A stretch of DNA of 64,000 bases from Prostheceraeus crozeri (GCA_907163375.1 CAJQUW010016852.1:124001-188000), one strand, 5' to 3'. Numbered from the stretch's first letter, positions 1 through 9,091 are shown. Notes: generated by a model not told the origin, from the letters alone. Translations and numbers: made by a program.

Positions 1-1
1 A

Positions 2-481
2 CTGCTATATTTTGGTGAAAAATTCGACTCTTCAAACTATGACAGTGATCACCGACTATATTCAACTACAAACAGAGCCAGATTAGGTTGTTTTAAGGAT
101 GAGTGTGTGGGAAAGTTGCTTCAGGAAATGATCTTGCTAAAACCAAAAATGTATTCAATGAAATATCTAGATTCAACTTGTGATGGCATCAAGCGGGCAA
201 AAGGAGTGCAGAGAGCTGCAGTTAAAAAATTACATCATAATGATTATAGGACTGTGTACTACAGTGAGAAAGATACAAATGAGGAAATGACAATTATAAA
301 TTCAAAAAATCACGTAGTCACTACCAAATCATTTAGAAAGCGAGGACTTTCACTTTTGGAGGATAAGCGCTGTTGGTTAAATAAAAATCTATCTCTACCA
401 TATGGACACTATAGTTTAGGACTTCCCCCACCTTCAAAGAGAAGGAGATGCCTTCCTGCTACACGTGACGTAGAAGTTTAA
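2..481 (+). CDS. Protein-primed family B DNA polymerase, C-terminal end (element A)
   Basis: The frame is open from base 2, so the gene begins outside the window. It ends in the terminal signature of Polinton PolB: a segment with LLKPKMYS, then IKRAKGVQRAAVKK, then DDKR-like LEDKR and LPYGHYS. The same order (KSKCYCYD, LKGISKAS, DDKRRILPDG) closes the PolB of element B at 31,750-32,020, which supports the call. It would copy the element by protein priming, with the integrase and ATPase genes downstream. The conserved polymerase motifs themselves are not in the window. Confidence 0.8.
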   Translation: MLYFGEKFDSSNYDSDHRLYSTTNRARLGCFKDECVGKLLQEMILLKPKMYSMKYLDSTCDGIKRAKGVQRAAVKKLHHNDYRTVYYSEKDTNEEMTIINSKNHVVTTKSFRKRGLSLLEDKRCWLNKNLSLPYGHYSLGLPPPSKRRRCLPATRDVEV

Positions 482-659
482 GAAATTTAACAAAGTAAAC
501 TAACCAATCACTACATTTCTGCATAGTTATGCTTAATAATATATACGTAGATTAAACATAAAATGAAATTTCTACATTTTTCCGATGTGTAGAAATAATT
601 ACTAAAACATAGGTAGTCCTACTATGAATTGAAGACGTAGCACTCAACATCATTCCGAT

Positions 660-1283
660 ATGTTGAGATGTAAAATAGCAAGCTTTATGCAAACAAATAA
701 ATTTCGGTTTACATTTGAAAACATGCCTCATTACATTAGAACATGGAAATTAAATGACTCACAAAGCATTCACATAACAAATTCTAAGAAAGTAGTCTTT
801 CGTCACTTAATAACAAATAGTGGTGGAAAACATCGTGGCGTTTGCATTAGCCTTGACGCATTATCTTCACTGAAAGACTTCGCTGATCTGATTGACAACC
901 ATAAGACATGGATGAAGATTCCGCTCGATCGAAAGGTATGGATAAAGTGTGACTCTACCGACAAGCTATACGTCTGTTCACCAAAGAGAGAAGATATTGA
1001 CTATCGATTTTTCCGTTTCAGTGACGTCACATGGAGAAACTTTACAAAAGAGATACTACCACATATGATTTTATTCATTAAGGATGGAGGACATCAAGCG
1101 GGTGGAAGTCGTGAATCGCATGTTAACTACAAAAGTAAACTCAAAACTCAATCTTCAAGAAATCGAGCGGAACATTCCCAATCGAAAGCAATGGTTATTA
1201 ATAAAACACAAGATGAAGCCGACAACGAATCTACATCTGGGAAGACCCTCAATGTTAACATGGAGGATACAGAGGAAGGATAA
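660..1283 (+). CDS. PC4-like protein, probably two PC4-type folds (element A)
   Basis: 207 codons from an ATG, 180 bases after the PolB end. Residues 30-80 (KLNDSQSIHIT, then KKVVFRHL, then RGVCISLDALSSLKDF) follow the layout of the ssDNA-binding domain of transcription coactivator PC4: strands ending in a KGISL-like turn followed by a helix. Residues 88-138 (LDRKVWIKC, DVTWRNFTKEIL) look like a weaker second copy. The last 65 residues are low-complexity and overlap the start of the next gene in another frame, so the true end is uncertain. By family it would bind single-stranded or melted promoter DNA. The call rests on visual alignment only. An unrelated ssDNA-binding protein is the alternative. 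Confidence 0.4.
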   Translation: MLRCKIASFMQTNKFRFTFENMPHYIRTWKLNDSQSIHITNSKKVVFRHLITNSGGKHRGVCISLDALSSLKDFADLIDNHKTWMKIPLDRKVWIKCDSTDKLYVCSPKREDIDYRFFRFSDVTWRNFTKEILPHMILFIKDGGHQAGGSRESHVNYKSKLKTQSSRNRAEHSQSKAMVINKTQDEADNESTSGKTLNVNMEDTEEG

Positions 1284-1653
1284 ATATGTGACTATCCTAT
1301 TCTTTCCAAATGGAACAATCCCGTGTGTTGGTGGCTTTACTGATGGTGATCTACCATATCTACATTCTACGTTGGAAAATTTAGTTAGAGACTCATTATC
1401 TGAATGGGAAGTGAAGACAATGACTGCGCTATGTGAATTGAACTATCATTATGACTTTCGTAAGGTCACATCATCAAATAATCTCACTTATGAAGTGGAA
1501 CTATTTCCAGCAGCACAGATGACTAACTGGCATCCATATCATGTTCATGTATTCCATAATGGAAAGATTGTGATAACCGGCATTAAAGATATAAATGATG
1601 TTCCTGTCATCCTATGTGATTTTAGTAAAATATTTGTGAAATCTACATTGTAG
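1084..1653 (+). CDS. TATA-binding protein-like factor (element A)
   Basis: 189 residues, the size of a bare TBP core (about 180), from an ATG. Two imperfect repeats match the TBP saddle. In repeat 1, KLNLQEIERN corresponds to TBP KLDLKTIALRARN, MLTWRIQ to AVIMRIR, and VTILFFPNGTIPCVGG to TALIFSSGKMVCTGA. In repeat 2, YEVELFPAAQM corresponds to YEPELFPGLIYRM, and HVFHNGKIVITGIKD to LLIFVSGKVVLTGAK. Phenylalanines of the DNA-intercalating stirrups have counterparts at F73/F74 and F157. In TBPs this fold binds TATA DNA and nucleates transcription initiation. It sits just after the PC4-like gene and inside element A, between PolB and the protease, so it is probably element-borne. I do not know a TBP as a normal Polinton gene. 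Confidence 0.7.
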   Translation: MEDIKRVEVVNRMLTTKVNSKLNLQEIERNIPNRKQWLLIKHKMKPTTNLHLGRPSMLTWRIQRKDKYVTILFFPNGTIPCVGGFTDGDLPYLHSTLENLVRDSLSEWEVKTMTALCELNYHYDFRKVTSSNNLTYEVELFPAAQMTNWHPYHVHVFHNGKIVITGIKDINDVPVILCDFSKIFVKSTL

Positions 1654-1784
1654 CTATGTAAATATTTAGAAAAGAACTGTACATTTGTAAATACATATTG
1701 AAATGTAAACGTATTTTGCTTTCCCTCCAAACCCAACGATTTGGAACATAAAACAAGGATATTTACATATAAAATAAAACTTTT

Positions 1785-2246
1785 TTACAAAACAGTTTCA
1801 ATATACTTTGTAAGAATCACATCATTTTTATAGCAGTCTTTCGAAAAAAGTTGTAAAACACTTTTACAGTTACTTTTCAATGGTCTCTCGTTGACGAAAT
1901 ATAGCACATAACCGCCGCACATGAGAGATACATTGCTTTGGAGTGGAAACGATGTAACTTTCTTAATCGTCCAGGAGAACCTATTCATCCATAGTGCAAT
2001 GTCATGTAAGCGAGGTAGATTAAGAGAGTCAAAATATTCAGCCATATTATAGCGATTGATATACACTGCAACCCAATGTTTACCAGGAAGATTGTTGCTG
2101 TCCGTATTGATGATAAGCGAACGGGGATAGAAAGGAATTGAATTAGGTAAATTATCTCTAGAAAAGACATCAAGAAATATTGTCTTGGAGTAGGGATAAG
2201 CATTTCCCATTTTCTTCAAGATTTCAGTGTTGCTTAGGTTACTCAT
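1785..2246 (-). CDS. Adenain-like cysteine (Ulp1-fold) maturation protease (element A)
   Basis: 153 residues from an ATG. The catalytic set of the adenovirus/Ulp1 protease fold is visible in order: H57 in GKHWVAVYI, D73 in YFDSLNLP, Q103 in PLQSNVSLMCGG, and C110. The short length is normal for Polinton proteases. It would cleave capsid and core precursors during virion maturation. The start overlaps the end of the capsid-part gene (2243-2920) by four bases, which suggests a - strand late transcription unit. Candidate cleavage-type Gly-Gly-Gly sites occur in two small neighbours (3537-4019 and 9241-9519). Confidence 0.8.
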   Translation of the reverse strand: MSNLSNTEILKKMGNAYPYSKTIFLDVFSRDNLPNSIPFYPRSLIINTDSNNLPGKHWVAVYINRYNMAEYFDSLNLPRLHDIALWMNRFSWTIKKVTSFPLQSNVSLMCGGYVLYFVNERPLKSNCKSVLQLFSKDCYKNDVILTKYIETVL

Positions 2247-2920
2247 CTCTGATAGCTGACAGTTACGTCTCGCATTCTCGTTATTTCAACTTTGCTATCA
2301 TAGATAGCATAAATGAGGCAAGTAATTGTTTTCTTCAAAGGTGACTCAAATGATACCTCTAGTCGTAGATTACCAGGCTTTGTAACTCCTACGCTTTCAC
2401 CGCCTAGATCTGCATCTGCTGTGAGATTGTATATAATGAAGAAGTAACCATTTTTATACATATCCATTGTAATTCCATTTGAATCATCTGTGTTAAACAT
2501 GCTCAGTGCAGTGAAAGTTGAACCATATTCACGTGCAAATTTGCCCTCTTTAAAATTAGGCTCATAAGCTTTGCAAGCAAAAAATTTCCCATCCTGATAG
2601 AGTGCTAGTTTACTAACGTTAAAGTGTTGGAAATTAAATGGATTCTTTTCAAAAGCACCAATAAATGACTCATTTTCCACAAATGTGATATACACCGCCT
2701 TCGGCATCGCAGTGGAAAAAATATTTGGGTAGGCATGAGAGGATGATCCCGCACCAATTGTGAAGTTTGTTAGCACACTGTGATTAACTGGATATATTGC
2801 ATTGCTTTTCCTCAATCCTGTCGCATGCTCATTGATGACTGACGGGTTCATTGTTACTCTCCTTACATTGAGCACGGCACTACTTATGTTGATTTGATAG
2901 TTTGTAGCTCCAAAAGCCAT
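2243..2920 (-). CDS. Major capsid protein, second-part homology (element A)
   Basis: 225 residues matching the second half of Polinton/adintovirus double jelly-roll major capsid proteins: YPVNHSVLTNFTIGAG, KNPFNFQHFNVSKLALYQDG, NGITMDMYKNGYFFIIYNLT, then GNLRLEVSFESPL. These are typical of the adintovirus-type hexon. It would form pseudo-hexameric capsomers. It lies one base downstream of the open frame that carries first-part homology. Element A is treated as a fossil, so the two are listed separately. Confidence 0.7.
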   Translation of the reverse strand: MAFGATNYQINISSAVLNVRRVTMNPSVINEHATGLRKSNAIYPVNHSVLTNFTIGAGSSSHAYPNIFSTAMPKAVYITFVENESFIGAFEKNPFNFQHFNVSKLALYQDGKFFACKAYEPNFKEGKFAREYGSTFTALSMFNTDDSNGITMDMYKNGYFFIIYNLTADADLGGESVGVTKPGNLRLEVSFESPLKKTITCLIYAIYDSKVEITRMRDVTVSYQR

Positions 2921-3526
2921 TCACGCGAACTCAGGATTTGCACGAATAAATTTTATTTGCATTTTAACCTGTGATAGTAGATATCTAGATTGACGAAGGA
3001 AATCAAGATAGACAGGTCCTTTCAAGTATAATTCCTTTGAATCCGCTGTTAAATCCATTCGTCTTTTCAACCCTGCATTTGAGACATCATCAAATTTCCC
3101 TTGCTGATCATCATACCACCCAGAAACTTGCAAGTGTGACTGTTTAGCTTGCTTTTGAAATTGCGTCATTGTATGTATATATGCTCCATATGGATATGCT
3201 CGATCCCCTCCCTCAATCTGTTTGTCGTTCAATATTGAATACACATCTGAGAATAGACTGGCAATAGGAAGATTTGCCAATCTCACTTTATCCTTAGTTG
3301 AATCAATATTGGTACCATCAGTCTTCTTAATTTGTATACACAATTCTAAATCAATGGATTGGCAGTCAATATAATCTTGAGGATTAGCAGGTATATCAAA
3401 CTGAATAGGCTGCTGGTTGCCATCGATATTTGTTGTGGGGACTATATCAACAATAGTTGAGGAAATAATGCCAGTTTGATGAGGCGGTGAATCAAAGAAA
3501 CACAAAGCCGAATTGATAGTCTGCAT
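2921..3526 (-). CDS. Major capsid protein, first-part homology (element A)
   Basis: 201 residues resembling the first half of adintovirus-type capsid proteins. There is an opening segment with PPHQTGIISS, then PIQFDIPANPQDYIDCQSIDL, a loop with IASLFSDVYSILND, AYPYGAYIHTM, and SHLQVSGWYDD. It starts at an ATG and follows the core-protein gene closely. It would be the capsid building block, sharing the capsid role with the adjacent frame at 2243-2920. Confidence 0.7.
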   Translation of the reverse strand: MQTINSALCFFDSPPHQTGIISSTIVDIVPTTNIDGNQQPIQFDIPANPQDYIDCQSIDLELCIQIKKTDGTNIDSTKDKVRLANLPIASLFSDVYSILNDKQIEGGDRAYPYGAYIHTMTQFQKQAKQSHLQVSGWYDDQQGKFDDVSNAGLKRRMDLTADSKELYLKGPVYLDFLRQSRYLLSQVKMQIKFIRANPEFA

Positions 3527-3536
3527 CGTATTAGCT

Positions 3537-4019
3537 TTACAAATATGTTGTCTTCCGTCGTTTTGACTTGTTTCCAGTCGCTGTGGAATTTCGTTTGCGC
3601 TTTCTTGCTTTCACACGACGTCTTGATTTAGAACGTGCTGCTGTGGTGGGCTTTTTACTTCTCCTACGCCTTTGATTAGTAACTCGGCCTGATCCAACTT
3701 GTCTTGACTTCCTACGTTTCTTCCGAACTGTACGCCTCGTCTTTGTTAAATCATCTAATGCGTCTATGGCAGATTGCTGTGCACGCAATTTCATGGATTC
3801 AACGATATCCTCCCCTTGAAGTGCATCAGCTGCAACATTTGCACCAAAGTCTAAAGCTCTGTTTCCAACCCGCTTCATGAATGGTACACCATACTTTTTG
3901 AGTGTTGGGAGAACCATACGTCTTAGTGCACCGAATATGCCTCCTCCAACTTGTCGTCTACCTCCAGCAAACACGGGATAGCCGCTCTGATAGGATGGAC
4001 CACTGTAAATGCCTGACAT
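3537..4019 (-). CDS. Basic core/minor virion protein (pX/pVII-like, element A)
   Basis: 160 residues. The N-terminus has a glycine-rich segment, GGRRQVGGGIFGALRRMVLP, that looks like an adenain cleavage site followed by an amphipathic stretch. The C-terminal 70 residues are almost entirely Arg, Lys, Ser and Thr (TVRKKRRKSRQ, KSRRRVKARKRKR), as in DNA-condensing core proteins of adenoviruses and adintoviruses. It would bind genome DNA in the virion. It starts at an ATG directly upstream of the capsid frames. Confidence 0.65.
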   Translation of the reverse strand: MSGIYSGPSYQSGYPVFAGGRRQVGGGIFGALRRMVLPTLKKYGVPFMKRVGNRALDFGANVAADALQGEDIVESMKLRAQQSAIDALDDLTKTRRTVRKKRRKSRQVGSGRVTNQRRRRSKKPTTAARSKSRRRVKARKRKRNSTATGNKSKRRKTTYL

Positions 4020-4062
4020 TATGTCCTGTGGATAATGATGGATCCTACAATAGCGTAAAGCC

Positions 4063-4557
4063 TTAATCTCGTGTCCTGATGTGTAGTGTTAAAACAGTAA
4101 CACCACCACAGAATGGTACTACTTCACCTGTGTCATCATGAATTGATATGTCAATTCTATTGATGACATTTCTGCTCATTTGTACATACATCGTGTTAAT
4201 AAGTTCTCGATTGATTAGTTGCTTCCTCACGGATGAGAGCGGAAATGTTCGCAAAAGTGGGGCTTCAATGTCACCAACCCTTGCATTTTCAATGATGTTA
4301 CAATAGACGTACAAGTTGCTTATATCCCGCTCTAATGATGGTGTTGTATCGCCTGTTGATGTACCTTCATAAATAGTTGATTTTGAGAATCCCAATGTGG
4401 TCGTTAACACGCTATCCAGCTTGATAAGAGAGTTCTTCCCTACCTTTAGAATCATGCGTTTCTTATGTGGGTCATAAGAAAAGTGATATTCATCTGCGTC
4501 AAGGTAATCTACACCAAACTCATTTAACTTTGTACACAATTCAGATGGCGTTTTCAA
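4063..4557 (-). pseudogene. Penton-like minor capsid protein, C-terminal homology (element A)
   Basis: The open frame resembles the single jelly-roll end of Polinton penton-like proteins: NLYVYCNIIEN, APLLRTFPL, YVQMSRNVINRIDISIHDDTG, and CGGVTVLTLHIR. The penton of element B (33,046-33,834) shows the same order: VVHCDIIEGG, then TLIYFPITRKTINNINIRITD. It would occupy capsid vertices. The frame has no ATG at its 5' edge and belongs to a broken penton region at 4063-5647. Confidence 0.6.
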
Positions 4558-4573
4558 GCTTTCAATGTTTAAA

Positions 4574-5165
4574 TTAACTCTTTTTTATCAGTTCACTAGA
4601 AGTAGTCAATTCATCACCCACAATGTCTTCGCTGTATACGTGGATATCCCATGAAACGTTTGTTGATGATTTGAGTTTAGAAGAGGATAAATGAACCTTG
4701 TATGTATCATTTAATTCTGCAAGCAAAGGTGCGCTTTCAAGACCTTTAAACATTCCAAACATTTCAGATCCGAATTCAATAACAGCGGACTCAGACCTTT
4801 CCAATGGTGTCTTTTTTGTAAACAAGAAAAACAAGAAATTCTATCTCCGTTTCAACAGTAAATAAAGTTGCTTTCTCTTTCTTATATTCACAAGTCATTA
4901 ACGTTTCTGGCACTGATCCTTGAATCTTTCTTGCAACGTCTTCAACACTTCTAATAACTTCAAATTGATTCTTTACTCGGATGCTCCTTTTTTGTAATGC
5001 ATGCAATGGCACGATTCTACATCGAAAATCAGTGACTTTCCTCTCTGAATTCCACCCACGTCCAATATACCAATACCTTGATGAGAATGTTGTTCTGGAA
5101 TACCCTAAAGTATGACTCAAATCCTTACCCAATACAAGAAGAACATGCTTCCCTTCCTTCAACAA
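4574..5165 (-). pseudogene. Penton region, middle part (element A)
   Basis: Two overlapping open frames (4574-4834 and 4791-5165) lie between the N- and C-terminal homology of the penton-like gene. One contains the SAPLL and VSWDIHVYSED segments. The other is basic with no clear motif. Their position and strand suggest they are interior penton sequence in a degraded state. No independent domain was recognised. Confidence 0.35.
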
Positions 5166-5647
5166 TTTTGTTGACCCTTTACGACTGGTCTGTAGAATTT
5201 ATTCAAAGTCAGCTTAAAGAGATCATTTATTCGTTGAAACATTCTACCGATTTCCTTTTCTGTATCTTGTAAGCTCATTGTGGGAACTTTAGAATCAAAA
5301 GTGGACGTTGCAAATGCCTTTTGAATTTTAATCATGTTTTGGACAGATGGTAGAGATGTTGAAAAAGGATGTAAGCATAGATGATGAAAAGCCCATGTAC
5401 CATGTACACTATTTTGAAATATGGGAAAGCAATCATCCTTCTCTCGCACTTCTTTATGTAATTCAAAATAGTTGTTTTTTAGCAAACTGATATCGTTGTA
5501 ATAAGTAATTTCAGTTAGAGCAACTTCATGGGGACCGTGCAGAGTAATTGGATTAGCGAATTCAACAGAGTATTGAGATGGTCTGTTGCCTGGGAATATC
5601 TTTGGGTTGCTATTGCTTGGAAGAATGATGTTGAAGTTAGTAGACAT
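5159..5647 (-). pseudogene. Penton-like minor capsid protein, N-terminal homology (element A)
   Basis: The likely start is the ATG at 5647, giving STNFNIILPSNSNPKIFPGN followed by PSQYSVEFANPITLHGPHEVALTEITY. This is the recognisable opening of Polinton penton-like proteins: a FxIxLPSNSS-like start, then a strand pair and an EVALxEI motif. The frame runs a little further upstream but without an ATG. It would be a vertex protein. The region as a whole is broken. Confidence 0.6.
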
Positions 5648-5687
5648 GTTGACCTCATATATGTAAGAAGTCACATGTTATATTAGC

Positions 5688-6317
5688 TTAAAAGCTACGA
5701 GTTTCTCCCACCTCCACATTTTGTAGATCCTGGTGCGTTATCCAACTATTGAATGAATCAGGATACCCTTTCCATTTAACTAGATATTTCCTTTGATTGC
5801 CATGACCTTTCTTTCTGATTATTTTATCAATCATGTAAACCTCGTCACTTCTGTCTACTACTTGCAATTCATATGAGTAAAATCTTCCTTCAATTGGATT
5901 ACCATGGTTATCTATCAATTTGTACATGATGGGTCTAAATTTTCTACTTACTTCATCTACAAAAAACTCTTCCTCAGTCCAATTAGGTAGATACCCCTTC
6001 TCAAATGTAGACTTAACCTTCGAAATCCGAACTCTATCACCAACATTTATTTTCTTTTCATTGGAAATGTTTTTCGCTTTCTTATCATACAATCGAAGCC
6101 ATACATCCATTGCATTATCTGGGGTAACATCAATTGGTCGCATCTTAATAATACGATGATAGCTTTCATTGTAATTCTTAACAAATTTCTGCAACTCATC
6201 TAGCCAAACATGTGTGTTTTTTGCAGTAAAATAGCGCCATATTTTTGTTTTCAATGTGCGATTGAATCTCTCAACCATGGCAGCTTTATAAGCACTTTTA
6301 ACGCTAAACAATTCCAT
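5688..6317 (-). pseudogene. Polinton integrase, catalytic end and chromodomain (element A)
   Basis: The frame opens with the end of the rve catalytic core, containing the E of the DDE triad in VERFNRTLKTKIW. It then has an SH3-like C-terminal region (INVGDRVRISKVKSTFEKGY, EGRFYSYELQVV) and a chromodomain (VYMIDKIIRKKG, RKYLVKWKGYPDSFNSWI). Chromodomains on integrases of some mobile elements guide insertion to histone marks. The integrase of element B lacks one. Integrase homology continues upstream on the same strand to about 6775 in more than one frame, so the gene is broken. Confidence 0.8.
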
Positions 6318-6493
6318 ATTATGACTTTTGAGGAGCCTTCGAACATGAGAGTTCTCAAATTCCTTACCTTGATCGGTCTGTATTCTTTGTGGAACACGCC
6401 CCTCATCGAAAATACTCTGAAAAACCGCTTCAACTTCTCTTCCTCGTTTAGATTTCAGCGCACGTGCCCAAACATAGCGAGATAAAATATCTA

Positions 6494-6775
6494 TTAGGTT
6501 AAGATGTATTTATAGCCATCATTGTACTGTGATATCTGTTGCATGTCAGCCAAGTTCGCTTGCCATTGACTATCTATATTGTTAACAACATATTTTCTCG
6601 TTGGAAACCGCTTTCTCGCATTTTTGTGAAGAGTGTAAGTCGGTTGATTCCTTAACCACTTCTTGACATTCTCTATTCCCACACCTCCTGCACGAGCTAG
6701 AACCTCCGGACGACTGAAACTTGCGGGGTGATTTAAGTCGTAATAAATCTTTCTGAGTTTCACTGCTGTACTCAT
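6494..6775 (-). pseudogene. Polinton integrase, N-terminal homology (element A)
   Basis: From the ATG at 6775 the frame reads TAVKLRKIYYDLNHPASFSR, then EVLARAGGVGIENVKKWLRN, then TYTLHKNARKRFPTRKY and DSQWQANLADM. This is the standard N-terminal part of Polinton integrases (a small DNA-binding helical region before the catalytic core). The catalytic core follows downstream on the same strand in a degraded state. Confidence 0.7.
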
Positions 6776-6927
6776 CGTCTTTGTTCTGATTTGCACGCGT
6801 ATTACTCGCACAGCAACTGCTAACACAATTGATATCAACCTCTATACCCTCTTCTCCTTTACCTTCGAGCGCAGATTCCAAACAGCAGCAAAACTTTTGT
6901 AGCGACATGATATGAGAGAAGCAAAGC

Positions 6928-7563
6928 TTAATTTATATTTGCTTCATATTTACCATAATCCTTTCCAACACGCATTGAGCGCCTAGTAGCTCTTTTTGGT
7001 TGAAGATCATCGGGATCATGAAGCTCTCGCTTGACCGCCATCGTGGGTGTTTTACTTTTTGATCCATCTTGTAAGTGACCCTTGTCCAACTCATTCACAG
7101 TCGGTCCTCCAATAATATTGTGTGGTACATTTTTATCAGATAAAATTTTCTGAAAATATGACCACCCTTGTGGTGCACCTAGTTTTCGCCTTACATCTCT
7201 GACAGCATATTGCAGAAGGTCATCTATGTGACTATTTCTAATAACATCACCAGTTGTTTCATCTATTATCTCCCCTCTCTCATTGAGCTTCACATGTGGT
7301 ACACGATATGGTCGAGATGTTGACAAGGTTATAAATCGTGGCAACTTATCACGAATCTGTCGTCTCTCATCAATGTTTTCTGCTGCTAACTGCATTCGTC
7401 GATATGGATCCTTAATCTTCTGAATTTCCATATCCTTTTGTGTTAGTTCCTCAAGTTGATTCGTAATAGGTTGATCTATATTTTTGACTTCTTGTGCACT
7501 TTGTAATGTAGTCAATTGTACATACTGCTCTTGAGAAATGACTACCATCTTTGAATACGACAT
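6928..7563 (-). CDS. Conserved Polinton coiled-coil protein, unknown role (element A)
   Basis: 211 residues from an ATG. Residues 1-70 are Gln/Glu/Lys-rich and likely helical. Later come IDDLLQYAVRDVRRKLGAP and a segment ending GGPTVNEL. The basic C-terminus has RATRRSMRVGKDYGKY. A gene of the same type and position (beside penton or ATPase genes) exists in element B at 33,914-34,738, with YAVEDLIKYKAMLDRVGA in place of the conserved helix. The pairing suggests a conserved structural or assembly protein. No function is assigned. Confidence 0.5.
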   Translation of the reverse strand: MSYSKMVVISQEQYVQLTTLQSAQEVKNIDQPITNQLEELTQKDMEIQKIKDPYRRMQLAAENIDERRQIRDKLPRFITLSTSRPYRVPHVKLNERGEIIDETTGDVIRNSHIDDLLQYAVRDVRRKLGAPQGWSYFQKILSDKNVPHNIIGGPTVNELDKGHLQDGSKSKTPTMAVKRELHDPDDLQPKRATRRSMRVGKDYGKYEANIN

Positions 7564-7601
7564 GCTTGTAATAATAAGGCAACAGAGTACATTGCTTAAA
7601 A

Positions 7602-8204
7602 CTAACTGTGAACCGAGAAAACTGTCATTGGTTCAGCGGAATTAGGTATGATATTTGTTCGAAATCGAAGTCGTTCCGGACATTCCTGGGTTAGATCAAT
7701 AAATAGATAGCCATGTGGTTTCTTAGTTACATCTTCATATATTTTTGAAAGAACTTTAGGTTGTTGAGGTAATATCTGTCTACTGAGATTATGTATCTGA
7801 CTGCTGTCTCTTGGATTTTTAAATATTGCTAAATAATGTGTATTCAGACTCCTAGTTCTTTGACCTTTCCCTCCATCAAAAATGCTTTGGGTGATATAGA
7901 TTATGAAGGCTTCCCTATGATGTGCTGTCTGAATAAACATCTCAGTTACATCTTTCGATGATTTGCTTTCACGCAATAGATCATCTAGCACAATTAAGTC
8001 ACCTGCTTTGATGTCTTCAGTTGTCGGTAACCATTGCTTCACACCATAACCTTTCTGACGAAGTGCAGAATGTAGTTGTGGTTGAAATATACCATAATAC
8101 CATTTAACTCTTTTAATTTCTTTATTAAACATCTCATTTCTAATTTGTAGCAATTGAGTTACAAAAGTAGTTTTACCGGACTGACTTGGTTCGGCCACAC
8201 ACAT
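7602..8204 (-). CDS. FtsK/HerA-type genome packaging ATPase (element A)
   Basis: 200 residues from an ATG. Walker A is EPSQSGKT (residues 5-12), Walker B is DLIVLDD (68-74), and the sensor region is YITQSIFDGG (102-111) followed by LNTHYLAIFKNPRD. This is the order in Polinton and adenovirus-like A32/FtsK packaging ATPases, which pump DNA into the procapsid. The Walker A sits unusually close to the start, so a few upstream residues may be missing from this reading. Confidence 0.8.
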   Translation of the reverse strand: MCVAEPSQSGKTTFVTQLLQIRNEMFNKEIKRVKWYYGIFQPQLHSALRQKGYGVKQWLPTTEDIKAGDLIVLDDLLRESKSSKDVTEMFIQTAHHREAFIIYITQSIFDGGKGQRTRSLNTHYLAIFKNPRDSSQIHNLSRQILPQQPKVLSKIYEDVTKKPHGYLFIDLTQECPERLRFRTNIIPNSAEPMTVFSVHS

Positions 8205-8345
8205 TTTACGATCAGTGAATAGGCAAAAATCTGTCTTCCTGAAATTTCAAGAGCTTTAAAGACCAACACCCACCAGTTTCCTTAGAATAAAAGAAGTCAT
8301 GTTCCATAACAATTTTATTTATATTTAGAAACTTTCATTTCACAT

Positions 8346-8864
8346 TCACAGCATTTGTGTTTCCTCATCAATGTCAGCATTAAAATAACTTCTCGCGTCA
8401 AATTGAGCATCTTGGCGTTTCAATTTCAACTTAACACTCCCTTTCTTGGAGTTCTGTCCCCGCTTTTTGCATTCTTCAACATCCTTCCCATCTTTTGAAG
8501 TAGGTTTATCGATGGTGATTAGACACTTATCAATCGGCATTGGCTCATAAACCAACTGTAGAACTTTCATTTGTAACGATGCCACTTTTCCGGTTGAGCC
8601 GTGAGCACCAATGTATAGACCGTTGACGTGTATTAAGCCCATGTATCGTCCGCGCTTCAGATCATCACACTCCGTTGTATTTCCAAGTAGATCGAATGCT
8701 TGAAAGTGATCGGACAATATCAAGAATAGCGTATCGAACTCGGGTAATTCCTTAAGCCAATTCCTTCCTCTAACGCCTTCCTCCAATGTGTAGGAGCACT
8801 TTCGGGCAACACAACGCATTCCTTCGCCAAAGAGTCGATGGTTTTGAGTATCATCTGCTGCCAT
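8346..8864 (-). CDS. Unknown element A protein (8.3-8.9 kb)
   Basis: 172 residues from an ATG. The middle is GRYMGLIHVNGLYIGAHGS followed by ASLQMKVLQLVYEPM, which looks like beta strands. The tail is lysine-rich and acidic. No family was recognised. It overlaps the 8720-9091 frame on the same strand, and the two could belong to one locus. Its place beside the packaging ATPase suggests a virion or DNA-handling role, but this is inference only. Confidence 0.35.
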   Translation of the reverse strand: MAADDTQNHRLFGEGMRCVARKCSYTLEEGVRGRNWLKELPEFDTLFLILSDHFQAFDLLGNTTECDDLKRGRYMGLIHVNGLYIGAHGSTGKVASLQMKVLQLVYEPMPIDKCLITIDKPTSKDGKDVEECKKRGQNSKKGSVKLKLKRQDAQFDARSYFNADIDEETQML

Positions 8865-9091
8865 TTCGGAAAGGTCACTCGCATTTGTCTCATGTTGCTA
8901 TATCCAGATGAAGACATACCATTACTGTGGAAAAATGGAACTTGAAGGTAGAAACCATCGTCACCATAGCTCAACGTTTGGAAGTAAAAGGTATTTCCAA
9001 TCCCTTGAACCTTCCTTGTCGGTCGGAATTTAAAGAGATCACGTTCAAATGAGTCGCTCTCCTCTCTAACTATAAACTTTTTTTGAGACAT
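8720..9091 (-). CDS. Unknown element A protein (8.7-9.1 kb)
   Basis: 123 residues from an ATG: SQKKFIVREESDSFERDLFK, then VQGIGNTFYFQTLSYGDDGF and RVTFPKWQQMILKTIDSLAK. The strand-rich first half followed by a helix is reminiscent of small ssDNA-binding proteins, but I cannot assign a family. A good TATA-like sequence lies about 90 bases upstream (9178-9187). Confidence 0.4.
   Translation of the reverse strand: MSQKKFIVREESDSFERDLFKFRPTRKVQGIGNTFYFQTLSYGDDGFYLQVPFFHSNGMSSSGYSNMRQMRVTFPKWQQMILKTIDSLAKECVVLPESAPTHWRKALEEGIGLRNYPSSIRYS

Noticed and set aside
6582-6908. Cys-rich 108-codon - strand frame
   Set aside because: It overlaps the integrase N-terminal homology in another frame and has no family pattern. 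Treated as a shadow frame.
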